Positions 1 to 10,500 of a stretch of 64,000 nucleotides of DNA are shown here, in pieces. This DNA is from Methylococcales bacterium. Its GTDB lineage: Bacteria > Pseudomonadota > Gammaproteobacteria > Methylococcales > Methylomonadaceae. The first letter of the stretch is position 1, and each line of letters begins with the position of its first letter. The stretch lies in NCBI GenBank assembly GCA_026398895.1, contig JAPLRZ010000030.1:1-64000 (forward strand). Direction: 5' to 3'. The notes below the pieces were generated by a model that worked only from the letters and a program-made list of their open reading frames with translations, was not told where the DNA came from and searched no databases. Both the position numbers and the translations under genes were made by a program.

Positions 1-341
1 AGAACCCGAAAAACGTTTTTATTTAGACGAAACAGGGAGTTGTACAAATATGTCACCTGCCTATGGTCGTTCTAAACGAGGTCATCCTGCTTATGATAAG
101 AAACCAACATACTCAGGTGATACAATAAATACCGTTGCCGCTTTAACAGAAGAGGGTATAAAATCCCACTATACTTATTCGGTATCACTGACCGCGCAAG
201 TATTTATTTATTATTTAAATATTTTTGTGTTGCCCCTATTAAATGATGGGCAGACACTTATAATGGATAATCATCCTGTTCATCATGCAAAAATCGTTCG
301 AGACTATATTAAACAAAGTAACATTAATATTCTTTTTCTTC
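1..341 (+). mobile_element. IS630-family transposase fragment (3' part lost)
   Basis: The reading frame is open from base 2 and encodes the DDE-endonuclease core of an IS630-type transposase. Visible landmarks are RFYLDETG upstream of the ATG at 50 (first catalytic Asp), MSPAYGRSKRG, and GQTLIMDNHPVHHAKIV (second catalytic Asp). The family normally continues with a PPYSPxLNPIE-type segment holding the catalytic Glu. Here the similarity stops after NINILFL at about base 340 and the frame runs directly into a MASE1 domain. The element is therefore truncated at its 3' side, lacks its third catalytic residue and should be inactive. The 5' part lies outside the window. Confidence 0.85.
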
Positions 342-3300
342 ATATTACGTTCAATCGATTGAGAGATTTTCTCCTGATACTTTTCGTTGCCGCGCCTTTG
401 AGTGCGAGTGTTAGTACAGTGTGTGGTACGGTCGCACTGATGGCTGGCAATTTGATAGCTGCGAATCAGTGGCAGTCTAGTGCAATCAATTGGTGGATGG
501 GCGATACACTTGGCATTGTTTTGGTAACACCATTAATTATCGCTTGGCGACCACCCCTTCCTAGTTTGCATGGAATACGACAGGCAGTTATCAACACCGT
601 GTTGCCGATGACATTAATGTTTTTGGCTGGACAAATTATTTTTCTGGACTGGTTTGCTGATAGTTTTACTTGGATTGATAAAGCCTATTTGATGTTTCTT
701 TTTATCAGTTGGATAGCCGTTCGCTTTGGTGTAAAAGGAGTAACGATCGCTCTTATCATAACGGCAACACAGGCTCTACTAGGTATTCACCAAGGCATTG
801 GTTACTTTGCCAATGATTTTACTAATCATCTGATTAATTTCTGGTTTTACATTTTAACCTTATCGGTGGTTGGTCTCGCATTGGCAATCTATATCACTGA
901 GTGTAAACAGACTGAAATCGCCTTACAAGAAAGCGAAACGCGCTTTCAGCATTTATTTCAAGATATACCCTCAGTGGCGGTGCAAAGTTATAACATTGAT
1001 GGTGTTATCCATTACTGGAACAAAGCCTCTGAGCATCTTTATGGCTATAGCCAAGCGGAAGCTATCGGACAAGACATCATCAAACTTCTTTTGCCAACTG
1101 ACAAGCGTGATAGCTATCGGCAAGCGATACAGCAAATGTTTGCCACCACACAAGCGATAGCTACTACTGAATTATCGGTGTTAAATAAAAGTGGTGTAAA
1201 AGTCGATATTTTTGCCTACCACGCATACATTCATGTGCAAGGATATCAGCCAGAAGTATTTTGTATTGCTATTGACATGACTTCCATCAAGCAGATGGAG
1301 GAAAAGTTGTGTGCCAGTGAAAGTCGTCTGCGTTCAATTATTGATATATCCCCAGTACCAATGGCATTAAGTGATAAACAACAACGCATCACTTTTGTGA
1401 ACCCTGCATTTGAGCAAGTTCTAGGGTATAGCGCGAATGACATTCAAACGGTAGGCGATTGGTGGCTTAAAGCTTACCCTGATTCAGACTATCGAGAATT
1501 TGCCCAAACCAGTTGGCAAAACGCGGTTGAAACCGCCGTGCGTGATAAAAAAGCTATTTTACCAATAGAATTGTGCGTCACTTGTAAATCAGGTGAGGTA
1601 AAAACGATGTTGATTAGTGGAGCTGCGATAGAAAAAACCTTTCACAGTCTTTATTTAACCGTGTTTTATGATATTACCGCGCATAAATATAACACTGAAA
1701 TCATCATGCGCAGTGAAGCACTACTGCGAAAGAAAGATGGTTATCAACGTGCATTACTCGATAATTTCCCTTTTACCGTCTGGTTCAAGGACACCAGCAG
1801 TCATTTTCTTGCCGTCAACCAAGCATTTTCTAAGGCACTGGGCATAGCTGATCCTGAACAACTGGTAGGGAAATCTGATCTCGATTTTTATCCACTCGAA
1901 CTAGCCGAACACCATCAGCAAGATGATTTTGCCGTCCTATCATCACGGCAGAAAAAAATGGTTGAAGAAAAGCACACTGATGCGACAGGCAACACTCGCT
2001 GGTTTGAAACTTACAAAGCACCTGTAATTGATGTAAACGGTGAAGTACTCGGTACAGTAGGCTTTGAGCGCGACATTACCGAACGCAAAAATAATGAAAC
2101 CAACCTACGCATCGCTGCAACCGCCTTTGAATCACAAGATGGAATGTTTATTACTGATGCTGGCCGAAATATTTTGCGGGTTAATGGAGCGTTTACAGCC
2201 ATTACTGGTTATACAGCGGCAGATGTCGTTGGTCAAACCCCCTTGTTATTTAATTCTTATCATCAAGATGATTCTTTTTATGCGGAATTATGGGATTGTA
2301 TCTTTGATGCAGGTGCTTGGCAGGGAGAAATTTGGACGCAACGCAAAAATGGCGACACTTATCTTGCGTGGCTAATGGTCACGCCAGTCAAAGATAAAAA
2401 TGCCGAGATTACTCATTACGTCACTGCTATCACTGACATTACCGTGCGTAAAGAAGCGGAAGAACAAATTAAACAATTTGCTTTCTACGATTCCTTAACC
2501 CGATTACCTAATCGCCGAAAATTGTTAGAACGTTTAGATCATTGCACTGCTGTTGGCATGAGAGAAAATTCTCAATTTGCGGTGCTGATGCTGGACTTAG
2601 ATCGTTTTAAAGCCGTCAATGATAGCTTTGGACATTTGGCAGGTGATGAATTATTGCAACAAGTCGCCGAACGTGTCAGTAAACGCTTACGCAGTACAGA
2701 CATGATCGCACGTTTAGGCGGTGATGAGTTTGTCGTGTTGTTGGCTGATATTAGCCACAAAGAAGATGCCGCTCGCGTCGCGGACATTATAGTCAAAGAC
2801 TTAAGCGTACCGTTTCAACTCAGCTTGCACGACGATGTGCAAATTGGCACCAGTATCGGCATTAGCTTGTATCCTGAACACGGCGATACTCCTGAAACAC
2901 TGATGGATAACGCCGATGTCGCCTTATACCAAGCCAAAAATAATGGTCGTGGCTGCTTTGCTTATTTTTCAGAAAGCTTAACACTCGCTACTCGTCAACG
3001 CTTGCAATTAGAAACAAAATTACGCAAAGGGCTTGCTGAGCAAGAGTTAAGGGTTTTTTATCAACCGCAAATTAGTATGGCAACAGGAAAAATTGTCGGC
3101 GCAGAGGCATTAGTACGCTGGCAAATTTTTGATGAGTTAATGCTACCCAGTTACTTTATACCTGTTGCCGAAGAAACCTCGTTGATTATTGATATTGGTG
3201 CGTGGGTATTAGTCGAAACCTGTCAACAAGGACGATTATGGTTAGAGGAAGGGCTTGCTCCCATTACCTTATCGGTCAATATCTCTTCACCACAAATTAA

Positions 3301-3781
3301 ACGTAGTAATATGATTGCTCTGGTTGCCCGTGTATTAGAGGAAACGGGGCTTCCCGCTAAACAATTGGAGTTAGAAATCACTGAACAGAGTTTAATGGAA
3401 AATCACGATGCGGAGATTGTTCTCGACATTCTCAACAATTTACACGCACTTGGTATTCGTCTCGCCATCGACAATTTTGGTACAGGCTTCTCTTCTTTAG
3501 CCTATCTTAGGCGTTTTCCACTAGATCGACTAAAAATCGACAAAAGTTTTATCAGCACTATTTCACCGCATCAAGATAACTTAGGCATTGCCAGTACCAT
3601 TATTGCCATAGGGCATAGTTTAGGTTTTGAAGTGCTAGCTGAAGGAGTAGAAACACAAGAGCAATTAGCCTTTTTACGAGAAAAAGGTTGTGATTTTTAT
3701 CAAGGTTATATCAAAAGCCGACCTCTGCCCGCCGCAGAATTTACCTTATTATTGAGAGAGCAAAACAAAACAACAAAGTGA
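50..3781 (+). CDS. MASE1-PAS(x4)-GGDEF-EAL c-di-GMP signalling protein, N-terminus replaced by IS630 sequence
   Basis: Predicted membrane-bound enzyme for making and/or breaking cyclic di-GMP. In order: transposase-derived residues 1-97; truncated MASE1 sensory membrane domain about 100-285 with several hydrophobic helices; four PAS-like domains about 290-415, 418-545, 555-685 and 685-810; GGDEF about 810-980; EAL about 990-1240. The cyclase active site GGDEF is intact at 890-894 and is preceded by a canonical inhibitory RxxD site (881-884). The EAL signature is at 1019-1021, and the Asn, Glu, Lys and Gln positions expected downstream are present. The usual DDFGTG loop reads DNFGTG at 1141-1146, which may weaken metal binding. 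The first MASE1 helices seem to have been lost at the IS630 junction, yet the frame is uninterrupted. The ATG at 50 is an internal codon of the former transposase, so the true translation start is unknown. pspA follows 29 bp later on the same strand. Confidence 0.85.
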   Translation: MSPAYGRSKRGHPAYDKKPTYSGDTINTVAALTEEGIKSHYTYSVSLTAQVFIYYLNIFVLPLLNDGQTLIMDNHPVHHAKIVRDYIKQSNINILFLHITFNRLRDFLLILFVAAPLSASVSTVCGTVALMAGNLIAANQWQSSAINWWMGDTLGIVLVTPLIIAWRPPLPSLHGIRQAVINTVLPMTLMFLAGQIIFLDWFADSFTWIDKAYLMFLFISWIAVRFGVKGVTIALIITATQALLGIHQGIGYFANDFTNHLINFWFYILTLSVVGLALAIYITECKQTEIALQESETRFQHLFQDIPSVAVQSYNIDGVIHYWNKASEHLYGYSQAEAIGQDIIKLLLPTDKRDSYRQAIQQMFATTQAIATTELSVLNKSGVKVDIFAYHAYIHVQGYQPEVFCIAIDMTSIKQMEEKLCASESRLRSIIDISPVPMALSDKQQRITFVNPAFEQVLGYSANDIQTVGDWWLKAYPDSDYREFAQTSWQNAVETAVRDKKAILPIELCVTCKSGEVKTMLISGAAIEKTFHSLYLTVFYDITAHKYNTEIIMRSEALLRKKDGYQRALLDNFPFTVWFKDTSSHFLAVNQAFSKALGIADPEQLVGKSDLDFYPLELAEHHQQDDFAVLSSRQKKMVEEKHTDATGNTRWFETYKAPVIDVNGEVLGTVGFERDITERKNNETNLRIAATAFESQDGMFITDAGRNILRVNGAFTAITGYTAADVVGQTPLLFNSYHQDDSFYAELWDCIFDAGAWQGEIWTQRKNGDTYLAWLMVTPVKDKNAEITHYVTAITDITVRKEAEEQIKQFAFYDSLTRLPNRRKLLERLDHCTAVGMRENSQFAVLMLDLDRFKAVNDSFGHLAGDELLQQVAERVSKRLRSTDMIARLGGDEFVVLLADISHKEDAARVADIIVKDLSVPFQLSLHDDVQIGTSIGISLYPEHGDTPETLMDNADVALYQAKNNGRGCFAYFSESLTLATRQRLQLETKLRKGLAEQELRVFYQPQISMATGKIVGAEALVRWQIFDELMLPSYFIPVAEETSLIIDIGAWVLVETCQQGRLWLEEGLAPITLSVNISSPQIKRSNMIALVARVLEETGLPAKQLELEITEQSLMENHDAEIVLDILNNLHALGIRLAIDNFGTGFSSLAYLRRFPLDRLKIDKSFISTISPHQDNLGIASTIIAIGHSLGFEVLAEGVETQEQLAFLREKGCDFYQGYIKSRPLPAAEFTLLLREQNKTTK

Positions 3782-3810
3782 TTCTATTTATGACCTAAGG
3801 AGTATTTTTC

Positions 3811-4569
3811 ATGACCAACCTATTCAAACGTATTAACGATATGCTTAGTGCCAACATCAACGATTTAATTGATCGCGTTGAAGACCCCGAACGCATGGTT
3901 AAACAAATCATTCGTGAGATGGAAGACAACATCAGCAAAGCCAAAGAAGGCGTGGTAGAAGCAATTGCTGGGGAAAAACAATTACAAAAAGAACTTGAAA
4001 GCAATCAAAAACAAGTTGCTGATTGGCTAGGGAAAGCCCAAATCGCGTTACAGAACAACAATGAAGAATTAGCCCGCGCCGCCTTAGCGCGTAAAAAAGA
4101 ACATGAGGCAATTTGTAAAGCCTTAGAGCCTTCGTGGTTATCTGCTAAAAATACCAGCGATCGACTAAAATCGCAATTAAAAGCCTTAGAAGCTAAGCTA
4201 GAAGAAGCACGACGTAAACGCACCAGTTTAGCCGCCCGTCAACACGCCGCCCAAGCGCGTCAGCAAATGGATAAAACCTTGGAGCATTTTCAAGCAGGCA
4301 TTAAGGCACAGAGTAACTTTGACCGCATGGAAGAAAAAGTTGCTTCAATGGAAGCCCATGTCGAAGCCTTAGAAGAGTTAAGAGGTGACTCTTCTCACAC
4401 GATGCAGGAATTTTTGGATATGGAACTTCATGCCGAAATTGATGCTGAGTTACAACTGCTTAAACAACAGGTAGAGTTGCAAGTAATCGATGCTCCAAGG
4501 GCAATCGCATCACCACTAAAATCTGAAACAGAACAAGCCCCTGCCAGTTCCAATACTATTTTACTTTAA
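3811..4569 (+). CDS. pspA: PspA/IM30 (Vipp1) family membrane-stress protein
   Basis: 252-residue, almost entirely helical, charged protein that begins MTNLFKRINDMLSANINDL and continues with the LIDRVEDPERMVKQIIREME pattern typical of PspA/IM30 N-termini. Long coiled coils cover about residues 25-215. Family members bind the inner face of the cytoplasmic membrane and oligomerise to preserve membrane integrity under stress. A strong ribosome-binding site (TAAGGAG, 3796-3802) lies before the ATG. The gene is followed after 14 bp by a giant polytopic membrane protein, and no pspB/pspC or pspF is seen. This suggests a PspA dedicated to, or co-expressed with, that membrane protein (inference). The C-terminal 30 residues are low-complexity and not conserved in the family as I know it. 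Confidence 0.92.
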   Translation: MTNLFKRINDMLSANINDLIDRVEDPERMVKQIIREMEDNISKAKEGVVEAIAGEKQLQKELESNQKQVADWLGKAQIALQNNNEELARAALARKKEHEAICKALEPSWLSAKNTSDRLKSQLKALEAKLEEARRKRTSLAARQHAAQARQQMDKTLEHFQAGIKAQSNFDRMEEKVASMEAHVEALEELRGDSSHTMQEFLDMELHAEIDAELQLLKQQVELQVIDAPRAIASPLKSETEQAPASSNTILL

Positions 4570-4583
4570 GTTCGAGACGGCTC

Positions 4584-7500
4584 ATGAACTGGTTTTTTAT
4601 CGCTATAGTGGTAATTTTGCTATTCAAAGCACCTACGTTTGGTATCGTAGGTGCAATAGCTTATGCAATTTATTGGTTTATTCGCAATTCCTCTGAGCCA
4701 GTCAATCACGAAAACGAACTAAGTAACCAGACTCGAACTCATGACTCGTCTGCTTTAAGAGCGGGGGATTTGGCTGACTTGGTTTTATTGCGATTGGAAT
4801 TGCAAGCTTTGGTCAAGCGGGGTGTAATCAATAGCGAACAACAAGCGGATTTAAGTGAACTGATAGATGGGCTATGCACGGACTATTTGGCAGACTTAGC
4901 CGCCGTACGAGATAATGCCTTATGGCGAAAACACCGTGATGATGCGTGGGATTTACTCAATCAGTCTACCGATACCCCGCTAGGGCTACCGCCTTGGCGG
5001 TTTGCTAAATATCAAGAGGCTGAAACAGTTGCCACAACCCCGCCCAATTTTTCAGATCCGATAACTTTACCCACACCAAACGAAACACAAACCGCTAGTT
5101 TTGTCACTGAAACTGAGGCTGATTTAAGTGCTAACGTCCAGCAGAACAAACAAACAACCAGCTTTACTGTTGCAGAAATACCGCTACCCGTTACGCCATT
5201 AGCCAATGAGCTAATCCAAGCAACGCCCGCCAGTCTTATCATTGAAACTGATTTTTCAACATCAATAAATCCTTTTGCCGCTGATAAAAACAACGATGCC
5301 ATCATTAGCGAACAAGTGGCAACTTTTGCTATCGATGAAGCAGATCATTCATTAGAACCACCCCATCAGACTGCAATTCCCAAAGCAAACAAGCCCGAAC
5401 CCACACTAAATCAATACGCTTGGAAACCGCACGAGCCTAGTCGTTTAGAACGGGTTTTAAAAACAGTCTCAGGTTGGCATTCAATGGCTGTGCCGTTTTT
5501 GGCACAAAATATCGGTTGGTTTATCGGCGTGTTTTGTTTTATTGCTGGTTCGATGTTTCTGGTTCATTACAGTAAAGGTTATGCCAGTAACTTGATTGCT
5601 TTTTTTGCCCTGTTTATTTTTACCCTCGCATTATTATTCGGTGGCTATCGCCTACGCCATAAACGCCCTGAATTAGAAGTCTCTAGTTACGTCATTTTTA
5701 TCCTTAGTTTATTGCTAATACCGCTTACCAATATCACTGGCACAAAATTATTAATCAGCAGTGACACGCTGGGCTTAAAATTTTTTAGCGGCTTATTGGT
5801 ATTCGCAGAATTGGGGGTATTTTATATTGCCGTCACGCTAGTATCGGGCTTAATGGATAGAAGTTTGCAGCAAGGCTTACCGAAGTTTTTTTTAGCCCTG
5901 ACCGCCACACAACTGCTACAAGTCTTATTGCTAGGCTTACCATCATCTTGGCAGGTTCAGGTACTTGTCATTAGTCACTTACTGATATTCGCGCTGTTAA
6001 GCACAGGTATTTATCTATTTGCTAATCAGTGGCTACATTCTATTTTTATTGACCGACATAAAATTAGCTGTGTTGCCGCTGGAACGCTAATTTATGCGGC
6101 AGTAGTATCGTTTGCTTTTATTACCATCGGTAATAATATTGCCTTACCAGCAGGATATTACGGATTTTTCCTAATGTTGCTTTGTCTGCTGTTGTTTTTT
6201 ATCGATACCCAGTTGAAGCAATGGACAGAGCAGTACACTTATTTATCACGGTTTAGTTTTTTGGTTTATGGCTTATCAATACTGGCTTTGTGCTTGGTAG
6301 CACAACATCCGATTGCTATCCCCACGTTAGTGTTAGCCATTGCAATTTATGCTTACATCGTTTGGTGTTATCTAACGCTCACGCCCTTGACGATTTTGTT
6401 AGCCTGTTATTTTTGGCTATATGGCTCATTAGTTTTACAACATTTGCCAGACTCTTGGCATTTTCTTGCCAGCTTGCCTATATTACTGAGCCTTTATATA
6501 GCAGCACAATGGGCATTAAACAAACGCCAATCCGCTTATTTAGCTCTCATCGTTTATCGAGTGCTATATGGCTTACTTGCCGTGCTGACTGTTTGGAGTC
6601 TTAGCCAAAGTGAACAGGGGCTGTTGGCAATGACGACGGCTATCACCGCAGGAGTTTTGCTTTATTACGCCCTTAAATCTGCACCTGTAGCAATTTTTAC
6701 CTCTTATTCTATAATCGATACCGTTAGCATCAATCGCTATCAGAACTTACTCAATAGTCATTGGTTTTATACGATTCCTGTACTGGGTGCAGTGACAGTT
6801 TTTTACACGCCGCCATTAATTGGCGAAGCGCAATTTTCTTTTGGCTTATTATTGTTGGCTGGTTTTTGGGCTTATATAGGGTTACGCTCATTTTTTAAAG
6901 CCCACAGCACTAGCGAAACAACGCCGATAGAACAACGCTTAAACAGTGCTTTGCTGAGTGTGTTAGTTGGCGTATTACTGTTGTGGATGGTGACTGAAAA
7001 TGTACAGCGTGTCGCCCCGCTATTTCTAGCTGGGATAATCATGTGTTGGCTAAGCTATCAATTATTAGCCCGTTGGTTATTTTATTTGGCATTGCTGGTA
7101 TGTACGCTTGCTTACCTGCCATTAAAAGCTCTTTATTTTCAAACACCCAGTGGACTTGCCACTATGTTGATGGGTATTGGTATTTGGTGTTGGCTTTGGT
7201 TTATTGAGCGACAAGAATCCTCAGAGCTAATGGCTTTAAAACGTGAACAGGTCACGCAAAAAATAGCATTACTACCTTCATGCAGATTATTAGGCAGGTA
7301 TCGACTACCAAGCCCCACGCTATTATTTAGAGACGTAATAAACGCGCCACTGGAACAAGTGATGTGCTTATTGTGGCTATTAGGTATAACAACACTGGTT
7401 AGCCGATTGTTGGCTAATCAGCTTTCATACCCGTGGCTGGCGGCTGTTTTCTTTGCAGGTTTGTTCAGTCTGTTACTCATCGCCCGTTATTTACTGATTA

Positions 7501-10500
7501 AACTATTACCCGTACCTATCGCGCTAGTACTAGGCGCGGTGTTAATGATGCTTAAATTTTGGGGGCTAAACACGGACGGCTTGCTATTGGCTTCTGCATT
7601 ATTCGCCTTAACGTTTTGGCAAGTAGTGAACTATAGCCTAACTCAAGCGTTTTTTATCAAGCTGGTCAACACATTCAATCCCGCTTTACCGAATGAAATC
7701 CAGCATATTGGCAAAATCACCCATCACAGCGCATTTTTTATTGTCTTAGCCAGCGTAATTTTGCAGCTACTCAATGTGGCTGACACCCATAGTTTCATTT
7801 TATTACTAACCTTAATAACAACGGCTGGGTTTTTATGGCTCAGCGATAGAGTTTACCAACAACTTATTGTGCGTTACTGGGTATTAGGATTTTCGGTATT
7901 AGCGGGTATCGAATTGGTTTCAATGACTTTGTATCCTTTTGCTTGGCAAGCGTTGACAACAGATAGTTACGCTGCTTTATTATTCATGCTATTAAGTTTA
8001 GCAGTAGGTGTGTTAGTCGTTACGCCGACTACTTCCTATACGAAACCCGCCGCTGTGACTGCTATTTCGCTGGTGTTTTTTGGTATTTTTCTGCAAATAC
8101 AGCACGTTATAAACCTATCGAGTAGTGTGATTACGCCGTTAGATTACACAGTATTATTTTTAGCGGGATTTAGTTTATTACTGGCGAATGCCAAACACAA
8201 ATGGGCTGTTTGTAACTTCAGTGCCTTCATGACTTTGGTAGTGGCGGTGCTGTGGTTAGAAAACAGTGTTTTTCATGCCCAACAACCATTTAGTTTATGG
8301 CTAGACACACAAACTTTTCCCGATTTATGGTTGACCTTGGGGCTATTAAGTCTTGCTATGAGCTTACTGTCTCGTAATCTACGGTTTACGCAAAAAGTGG
8401 ATGTCTGTTATTTACCGCCACTTAATACCGTTGCAACCATAAACTTTGTTTGGGCATTACTGGGGACATTGACACTCTTTTTTGCTCATAAACCAGAGCT
8501 GTTAGCTTGGTCTTTTGCGTGTTTATTACTGGCTTTATTTTCTTTGACAAAAAATCGCACTGGTGCGGAGCAAATACGCGGCTTTGCTAGCGCGACTTTG
8601 TTAACATTAATCGTGTTTAGTTTATTACCCAGCTTTTCACAGACGGCAACGGTGATTATGGGCTACGCACTTTGGTGTTGCGCCAGTTTTGTACTGCCTA
8701 GCTTTAATAAACGCTTTAGCGAATGGACAGTTGAACCGATATTTTTTCCTTATTTGGGCTTTTTATTGGTGATATTTAGCTATGGGTTGCAGTCCTTTAA
8801 TGAGTTCAGCGCGGGCATTTATTGCTTAGAACTGTCTGTTTATAGCTTATTGATGCTGCGTTATAGTCGAGGGATGGTTTTTTCCTGGCTGGCTACGCTT
8901 ACGTTTACTGCCGCTGTGTTATGGCTGGAAAATAGCCTGATACATACTAATCAGTCTCTCAATTTGTCTTTTGGCAAACAAACTATTATAGATTTTGTAG
9001 ATGTATGGTGGTGTTTAGGCTTAATAAGCCTAGTCATGTCCTTACTATCGCATAAGCTAAAATCTGTACCAAAGTGGGCTGGTATTTATTGTTTGCCACT
9101 GAGTAGCGTAGCGACTTTGTGCTTTACTGGCTCATTACTAGGCACACTGACTCTATTTTTTATGAGTGCGGGTCAAGCAAATCTGTTAGCGGGTTTGTTA
9201 TTGATGTTACTGGTAGCCGTCTTTCCCTTATCAAAAGACAGCTCTGATGCCGCACAAATACGCGGTTTTGCCAGTGCGTGGTTATCGACCTTAGTAGCGT
9301 TTAGTCTATTGCCCACCAATCTCGATAGTTTTGAATTGCAGACAGCAACTGTTTTATTTGGCTATACGCTTTGGTTGGTTGCTACCTTGTTACTGCCACG
9401 CTTTAATCAACGCTATAGCGAATGGACGATAGAACCCAATGATTTTCCGTGGCTGGGTTTATTGTTGGTGGTATTCAGTGGCTGTAGTGGCTGTTGGTGG
9501 GGAGAGTTTATCGTTTTTACTGCTGGCAACATTTATTGCTTAACTGGTGGATTTTGCCCCGCAACTTTTTTTCAGTTTATCACTTTCAATGTCAGTATTT
9601 ATTGCTTAACCCTGTCGGTTTACTGTTTATTGATGTTGCGGTATAGCAGCGGGGTAATTTTCTCTTGGTTATCTGCATTTGCCTTTACTGCGGCAGGTAT
9701 TGCTTTTAATGTTGATAATGAAAGCCTACCAATTAATCTGCTGTTATGGGGCAATCTGCAATTGTTACTGGCGACATTCTGGCAACGCAAAGGCGAAAAA
9801 CTCGCTGAACGCTGGCAATGGCAATCACCGCCACTCGCTCAAGCATTTGCATACTCTACGCAATTTGTTTTTATCTTTTTATTGCTACTATCAACCATCG
9901 TATTTGGTTTTGCCTTGGTTGCTGGTATTGAATCGCCCATAACAACTTGGAAGTTATTACCTAACGGGTTTTTGCTTAGCTTGTCTTTGTTACATTTATT
10001 GTGGGTGCGTTTTTCTAGCTTTTCGCTACACAGCTTTATTTACAGTTTATTTATATTATGTGGGGCAATTTATTTTACTTACCTAAATACGCTGTTCCAG
10101 TTGCCATTATTATTAGCCTTATGGAGTTTCCTTCTCCTCGGTGCAAGTAAAATACGCATTGCCTACCACACGAAGGAAATTGCCAGCGCACTCAGTTATT
10201 GGCTACGCGCCAGCGTCATCTTGGCAACGCTTGCCTTACTAACTTACTCAGAGAACACGCTTAGCGAATTGATCTTATCATTGGCTATGGTCGCAGGTTT
10301 GAGTGCCGTGTTAGGTGGAAAAAATACATATTCGCCGTGGCTACTCATAGCAATACTTGAATGTTTGCTACTGCTACACGGCTGGGTATTTTTGCTAGTT
10401 GGACACACATCACAGACCTTAGCTTTATTATTACCTTGGTACGCGCTACAAAATACACTACTTGCGGTTTTATCGATGTGGTTTCTGAACCGCTTATTAG

